Shown here: positions 40,309 to 44,333 of the stretch, piece after piece
How the letters are laid out: each line of letters starts with the position of its first letter
Numbering within the stretch: the first letter of the stretch is position 1
From: Paenibacillus tyrphae
GTDB taxonomy: Bacteria > Bacillota > Bacilli > Paenibacillales > NBRC-103111
DNA: 44,333 bases
Direction: 5' to 3'
NCBI RefSeq assembly: GCF_027925525.1
Contig: NZ_BSDJ01000048.1
Location: 1-44,333 of the forward strand
Notes under the pieces: model-generated
What the model was told of the DNA's origin: nothing
What the model saw: the letters and a program-made list of their open reading frames with translations, nothing else
Database searches by the model: none
Program-made: the position numbers and the translations under genes

Positions 40309-40884
40309 TTGGAATCGAATGTCAATTTTGACTATTTGAAATACCTGTCCGCGAGCTCCGACAAGAAAACCATTTTGAACGAGCTGATGAACGCGTACGG
40401 GAAAGACGTATGGAATTACGCCTACAGCATCACACGGAAGTGGGATCAGGCTGACGATATAACCCAAGAGGTTTTCATCAAGGTTTACCGCAATTTGAGC
40501 ACGTTCCGCAGCGAATCCTCGGTGAAGACGTGGCTGCTCGCCATCACCCGCAACATGACGCTCGATTACCGCAAGGCGGCCTTCTACCGCAAGGTGACGC
40601 TCGTCGACTTCATCGCCTCGCGCGGGGAGTACGAGCAGGCCGCCGCTTCTACGGAACACGAGGTGCTTAACAAGATGGCCGTGAACGAGATGTGGGATAT
40701 GGTGCTGAAGCTGCCCGTCAAATACCGCGAGGTGCTGATCCTGCACGCTCACCATCAACTGTCCATGAAAGAGATGGCGGAGGTGCTCGGCGTAAGCGAA
40801 GGAACAATTAAATCGAGGCTGTTCCACGCACGGGGGAAAATATCGAAGATGAAGGAGAGTCGAAGCCTTGGATCCGATGGATAA
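40309..40884 (+). CDS. ECF RNA polymerase sigma factor (SigW/SigV-like)
   Basis: The 191-aa protein has region 2 (NYAYSITRKWDQADDITQEV, FIKVYRNLSTFR, VKTWLLAITRNMTLDYRK) and region 4 (LPVKYREVLILHAHHQLSMK; LGVSEGTIKSRLFHARGKI). The start is probably the TTG at 40309, five bases after AGAGGTGG. The GTG at 40300 overlaps that site and lies only about three bases after the predicted transcript start. The anti-sigma candidate gene overlaps its end by 17 bases. Confidence 0.9.
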   Translation: MESNVNFDYLKYLSASSDKKTILNELMNAYGKDVWNYAYSITRKWDQADDITQEVFIKVYRNLSTFRSESSVKTWLLAITRNMTLDYRKAAFYRKVTLVDFIASRGEYEQAAASTEHEVLNKMAVNEMWDMVLKLPVKYREVLILHAHHQLSMKEMAEVLGVSEGTIKSRLFHARGKISKMKESRSLGSDG

Positions 40885-42163
40885 CGAGCTCAAGAAAGAA
40901 TTGGCCCGCGGGCCGTTCAGCCAAAACGGGTTCAACGACAACTTGCGCAAGCGCATCGAAGAACGCATCGATAACCACGTCGCCGTTCGCAGGCCTCGCA
41001 GGTGGAGCGCCTGGAGTGCCGGCGTTTCTGCCGTGCTGGCGTCGGCTCTCATATTCTTGTTCGTTACGGACAGCCGCCCTCTCCCTCTCATGCAGCAGGA
41101 AGCGGCGGAGAAGCCGGAGATGCAGCAGCAGCCCTCTGCAGCCGCTCCCGCGCCCCACGGCCCGGATTGGGAAGCCTCCGTCCGGTCGGCGCTGTTGATC
41201 GGCCTGCGCTCCGATGCGCCCGCAGCGGAAAACCCTCAGGCTCCCAGCACATACCGCACCGTTCTTATCGCACCGGACCGGAACCGGTTGCAAAAGACGG
41301 CGGAAGGCGAAGGCATTCTGATGCCGTATAAGCTTGATTTCTGGAAAATCGGGAACGAGCGGAAAACAACCGGCTCGCAGGAAACGTATACGCTGACGGC
41401 CCAGTTGGCCTCGGCCAAGCCGAAGACAAGCGGCAGCGCAGACCGCGGAAAGCCGGCACAGACCGTCGTCCGGGCAGAGAAGCTAATGTTTGCCGGCAAT
41501 CGCTACGTTGCCGTGGCGCAAACGACGGCGGGCAAAAGCGGCGCAGCCCCATCCCCGGCACAGCAGGACTATGTGTGGGTAAAAGAGCTGGAGCAGATCG
41601 CCCCGGATCGGCGGGCGCCTGCTCCGCTATCGGAGCCGCACGTCACACTGAGCAGCGTATTCGCCGCTACCGCCGTCCCCGTGCTGAAGGAGTTGAAGCC
41701 TGCGCCGCCGGTAGGCTCGGGACACGCAGAGCCCGCAGCAGCTGATCTTTCCGGCGAGAGCTGGACCATCGCCCGCAAGCAAGGGAAATGGACGGCGCAG
41801 CTCGCTTCCTATGACGGTCCGGCAAACGGCGCAGCAGAAGGCACAGCGTACCGCTTGCGGGAAGTGCCGCTCGCGCTGCCCCAATCGGTCGTCTCGCACG
41901 ACGAGTTGGCCGTTCCCTGGCGCGATATCGTGCGGGTGCAGCCGGGGGCGGTGGATGCTTTCTCCTCCCCGAACCGCGATATGGTCGCCGTCGTCACCGA
42001 GCAAAATATTATCATCTACCCGTATGCGGACCAGTGGATTCCGATCCCTCTCATGACGCTGCCGCTTCAACCGAAGGAATCGGTCGTCATGATTCAATGG
42101 GCCATGGGATCTTACGTCGAGCTGTGGAAGCGGCAGGTGAAAGCTTACTTGCAGCCGCAGTAA
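40868..42163 (+). CDS. Membrane anti-sigma factor candidate
   Basis: The 431-aa protein has a cytoplasmic N-terminus of about 45 residues (ELKKELARGPFSQNGFNDNL), one membrane helix at about 48-66 (WSAGVSAVLASALIFLFV) and a large outer domain of about 365 residues rich in P, A and Q. That layout and the overlap with the sigma gene fit an anti-sigma factor. No zinc motif (HxxxCxxC) is seen, so it is not of the ZAS type. The start is TTG at 40868 with AAGGAG ten bases upstream. The ATG at 40877 is too far from that site. The outer domain is unrecognised and could be the stress sensor. Confidence 0.72.
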   Translation: MDPMDNELKKELARGPFSQNGFNDNLRKRIEERIDNHVAVRRPRRWSAWSAGVSAVLASALIFLFVTDSRPLPLMQQEAAEKPEMQQQPSAAAPAPHGPDWEASVRSALLIGLRSDAPAAENPQAPSTYRTVLIAPDRNRLQKTAEGEGILMPYKLDFWKIGNERKTTGSQETYTLTAQLASAKPKTSGSADRGKPAQTVVRAEKLMFAGNRYVAVAQTTAGKSGAAPSPAQQDYVWVKELEQIAPDRRAPAPLSEPHVTLSSVFAATAVPVLKELKPAPPVGSGHAEPAAADLSGESWTIARKQGKWTAQLASYDGPANGAAEGTAYRLREVPLALPQSVVSHDELAVPWRDIVRVQPGAVDAFSSPNRDMVAVVTEQNIIIYPYADQWIPIPLMTLPLQPKESVVMIQWAMGSYVELWKRQVKAYLQPQ

Positions 42164-42210
42164 GTGAACCAAGAAGTATGGGGCGCGCTTGATTACCGTT
42201 CTTTACAAAA

Positions 42211-42256
42211 GCAAGTCCGGTCTCCGGAGGCATCATGCCAGGGAACCGGACTTGCT
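42211..42256 (+). terminator. Hairpin after the anti-sigma gene
   Basis: GCAAGTCCGGT pairs with ACCGGACTTGC around a 24-base loop that can itself fold. There is no T tail on either strand (reverse side AAAGAACGG), so it is only a candidate. Confidence 0.5.
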
Positions 42257-42269
42257 GCGTTATATCGAC

Positions 42270-43360
42270 TTATTCCCAATCGATCGGAATTTTTATTTTC
42301 ACCGGTTCTTTAGGCTCTTGGGAATACTCATTAACGATCAGTTTAAATGTAAACCGGTCTGAAGGAAGCTTCGGATATTGCAGCTTGTAGGCGAACGAAT
42401 TTCTCGAAGTCCGAACGTCTTTTTTTTGGGATGTGAAACGTTCACCCGACGAATCTTACAAAATGAGGAAAGGTCTCTGGCTGACGGCGTCACTGGCTTC
42501 GTAATAGACGACCGTAGAGTCCTCCAGAAATTGGACACCGGTAATGGTCACCGTTCCTCCCTTATTACCCTTTAACGTGACAGGCAAGCTTCCGGGACCG
42601 GTATAGTCCGCATATTCCTCCCGCTGCTGCACCAGCGTATTCGTTTGTTGGCTTGCCACTTCGCCAACCAACAAAGTAACATAGGGAGGCTTCGGATTAA
42701 CCTCGGAAAGCGGAGCAAAATTACTACGATCCTCCCCACCTCCTCCCATACCGCCACCAGCACCAGGCAAGCGAGTCTCCAGATCATCCTCCAAGAAATA
42801 ATATAAACTTTCCGAATAATCGGTCTCGATGACAACTTGGGTACTTACCGGAGTAAAGGTAATTTGATCGATCATAAATTTCTTGTCCTAAGCGCCGGCA
42901 ATTTTAGGCCGAACGTTTTTGATAAACAGTTTGGTTTTGTCGAGCGACACCGGAACCGTAACGTCCCAATTCCCATCCGTGTTCCCGATTCGCCGGATCG
43001 CGATATGAAGCCGCGCATTCTCCGGCAGCGGGTCGGTATTGAACACCGTCGTCCCTATGAAGGTATGATCACCGGTAATTGTAAAGGCATGTGTGCCTAT
43101 CATCGCAGGGTGAGCATCTTTAAATTTGTACTTGTAATACAAGGCGGCATCTTCTTCCTTAATCTTCTGCTTTTTGAGATAGTCCACCTGATAATTGACT
43201 ACGAATTGAATTCCGTCGTAGAACACCTCGGCAACGGTAAGCCGAATATCCTGATCCGTAACCGATACGTCAGTTGCCGTACCAAGATTTTGCTTTTCAA
43301 TCTGATATAGCCCGCTGTCCATACCGCCTCGTACATTTTTATAGAACAAATCGTTGAACA
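42270..43360 (-). pseudogene. DUF4179-type (anti-sigma-like) gene, 5'-truncated by IS element and with two in-frame stops
   Basis: The reverse strand keeps one reading frame over about 360 codons. A DUF4179-like part comes first (VSVTDQDIRLTVAEVFYDGI; FVVNYQVDYLKKQKI), then TAG at 42888-42890, then DKKFMIDQITFTPVSTQVVI and a glycine-rich loop. TAA follows at 42456-42458, then SGERFTSQKK, KLQYPKLPSDRFTFKLIVNE and a final TAA at 42270-42272. There is no frameshift; CAG-to-TAG and CAA-to-TAA changes would explain both stops. The 5' part, including any membrane helix, is cut off by the IS200/IS605-type element. Confidence 0.75.
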
Positions 43361-43458
43361 CTCCCACCACCTGCGCTATGGCCCTGAGGTGGGGGATTCT
43401 TGCGAACAGAGAAGCACCCTTCTCTTCTTGAGCAAGCGATCCCTGCGGTTCCCGCAGT
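43354..43458 (-). ncRNA. Right end of the IS200/IS605-family element with probable omega-RNA scaffold
   Basis: After the tnpB stop the reverse strand can form three hairpins: CTGCGG-gaa-CCGCAG (43443-43457), AGAGAAG-GGTG-CTTCTCT, and CCACCT...AGGTGG near the end (about 43365-43390). This is the usual layout of the transposon end that doubles as TnpB guide RNA. The outer border is uncertain within 43354-43361; a TCAA at 43354-43357 could be the cleavage tetranucleotide. Confidence 0.5.
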
Positions 43459-44333
43459 TCAGTTGGGCTTTGCCAACAAACGCAGTCCTTCTTGCAAGAT
43501 GTTCATGCTGGCATTGTGGTCACGGTCATGGTGCGTCCCGCATCCTGAACAGGCCCACGCTCGCAAGTTTAGATTTTTCACTTCGGGGTTGCGCCATTGG
43601 CATACATGACAAAGTTGACTGCTTGGATAGTTTTTGGCGACCATGCTGATCGTGCGACCATACCACGTTGCTTTATATTCCAGCATCGTGCGAAGGGTCG
43701 ACCAGCTTGCTTCGGCAATGGACTTTGCTAACTTGTGATTTTTCATTAGACTTCGAACCTGCAAATCTTCCAGACAGATCGTTTGGTTTTCACGGATCCA
43801 CTTGGTCGAGAGCTGATGTAGAAAGTCTTGCCGAGCGTTAGCGATTCGCTCATGTATGCGAGCGACTTTTTGCCTCGCTTTTAGATAGTTGGATCCACCT
43901 TTTAGGCGACGAGACAAACGTCGCTGCCAAAACGCAAGTTGCTTTTCGTAGGTGCGCAGGTGCTTGGGGCTCGCAACGTTTTCTCCGCTGCTGCAAACGG
44001 CAAACGACTTGATGCCAAGGTCTATGCCGATGGCGGTATCAACCTGAGGAAGCGGCTGGATGTCTACTTCACATAGGATCGAAACGAAGTATTTGCCTGT
44101 GCCGTGTCGACGCACCGTAGCAGACAAGATCCGTCCTTCGATTTCACGGGACTTGGCAAAGCGCATCCATCCCAGCTTCGGAAGCTTCAGCAGATCGCAG
44201 GCAACGGCAATATTGCCGTTCGTAAACTTCGTGGTGTAGCTTTGGACGGGATTGCGTTTGCTCTTGAAACGAGGCGGATCGTTTTGCTTTCGAAAGAAGC
44301 GATCAAACGCATCGGCCAGGCTGCGAACGGCGG
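43459..44333 (-). CDS. tnpB: TnpB RNA-guided nuclease / OrfB (5' end outside the window)
   Basis: At least 291 codons are visible, and the frame stays open to the window edge. The start is not seen. The RuvC-like residues are all present: GIDLG (D), ICLEDL (E) and DRDHNASMN (D). A zinc ribbon CHVC...CSGC lies between the last two. TnpB proteins cut DNA using a guide RNA made from the element end, helping the element persist. Nothing in the visible part suggests decay. An ATG at 44166 is internal, since conserved sequence (FDRFFRKQNDPPRFKSKRNP) continues upstream. Confidence 0.9.
   Translation of the reverse strand, partial: AVRSLADAFDRFFRKQNDPPRFKSKRNPVQSYTTKFTNGNIAVACDLLKLPKLGWMRFAKSREIEGRILSATVRRHGTGKYFVSILCEVDIQPLPQVDTAIGIDLGIKSFAVCSSGENVASPKHLRTYEKQLAFWQRRLSRRLKGGSNYLKARQKVARIHERIANARQDFLHQLSTKWIRENQTICLEDLQVRSLMKNHKLAKSIAEASWSTLRTMLEYKATWYGRTISMVAKNYPSSQLCHVCQWRNPEVKNLNLRAWACSGCGTHHDRDHNASMNILQEGLRLLAKPN

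Larger units (their letters stand above)
43354..44333 (-). mobile_element. IS200/IS605-family insertion element (partial; continues past the window)
   Basis: A TnpB gene and a hairpin-rich right end are present. The left end, and any tnpA, lie beyond 44333. The insertion disrupts the DUF4179-type gene. Confidence 0.75.

Noticed and set aside
1..44333. CRISPR arrays, tRNA or rRNA genes, replication origin
   Set aside because: No evenly spaced repeats, cloverleaf-type sequence or rRNA-like stretch was noticed by eye. A scan with dedicated programs could still find short ones.

Overview
The window looks like a chromosome segment from a Paenibacillus-type, spore-forming Firmicute. The evidence is AAGGAGG-type ribosome sites, CcpA-type cre operators, an M-box magnesium leader, two Sda-like sporulation-inhibitor genes, an SLH-anchored subtilase, DUF5696/Yip1/NHL genes inside an oligosaccharide ABC operon, and an ECF sigma/anti-sigma pair. 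No rRNA, tRNA or CRISPR array was seen.

Positions 1-5.3 kb: a two-gene reverse operon (RNA-ligase-family protein plus unknown protein), a large leaderless protein with two aerolysin/ETX-like strand-rich modules, a small membrane protein, and an AraC regulator behind a cre site.

Positions 5.4-23.9 kb (reverse strand): a carbohydrate-uptake island. One promoter with a perfect cre match drives MsmX-like ATPase, a 988-aa solute-binding protein fused to jelly-roll domains, a permease pair, NHL-repeat protein, Yip1 protein, DUF5696 protein, a second permease pair and two Gfo/Idh/MocA oxidoreductases, mostly with overlapping or nearly touching ends. Upstream, a second unit encodes a Tat-exported parallel beta-helix protein and a lipoprotein solute-binding protein. 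Both promoters carry the same pair of direct repeats 33 bp apart, a likely AraC-type operator. The genes suggest binding, cutting, importing and oxidising a plant or microbial polysaccharide; the sugar cannot be read from the sequence.

Positions 24-31.8 kb: a regulatory and stress region. Two Sda-like genes 5.5 kb apart share an identically spaced upstream element. Also here are ohrR, an FtsW-family gene whose frame runs antisense through ohrR, a truncated mgtE, mgtC behind an M-box leader, a MarR gene with an NmrA-like oxidoreductase, a 186-bp palindromic element, and a TetR/DUF4188 pair.

Positions 32-44.3 kb: cell-surface functions. An SLH-domain subtilase faces two glycosyltransferase-like genes. 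Then come a polysaccharide deacetylase, a DUF4309 lipoprotein, and an ECF sigma factor with a membrane anti-sigma candidate. Last is a decayed DUF4179 gene with two in-frame stop codons, interrupted by the right end of an IS200/IS605-family element whose TnpB runs off the window.
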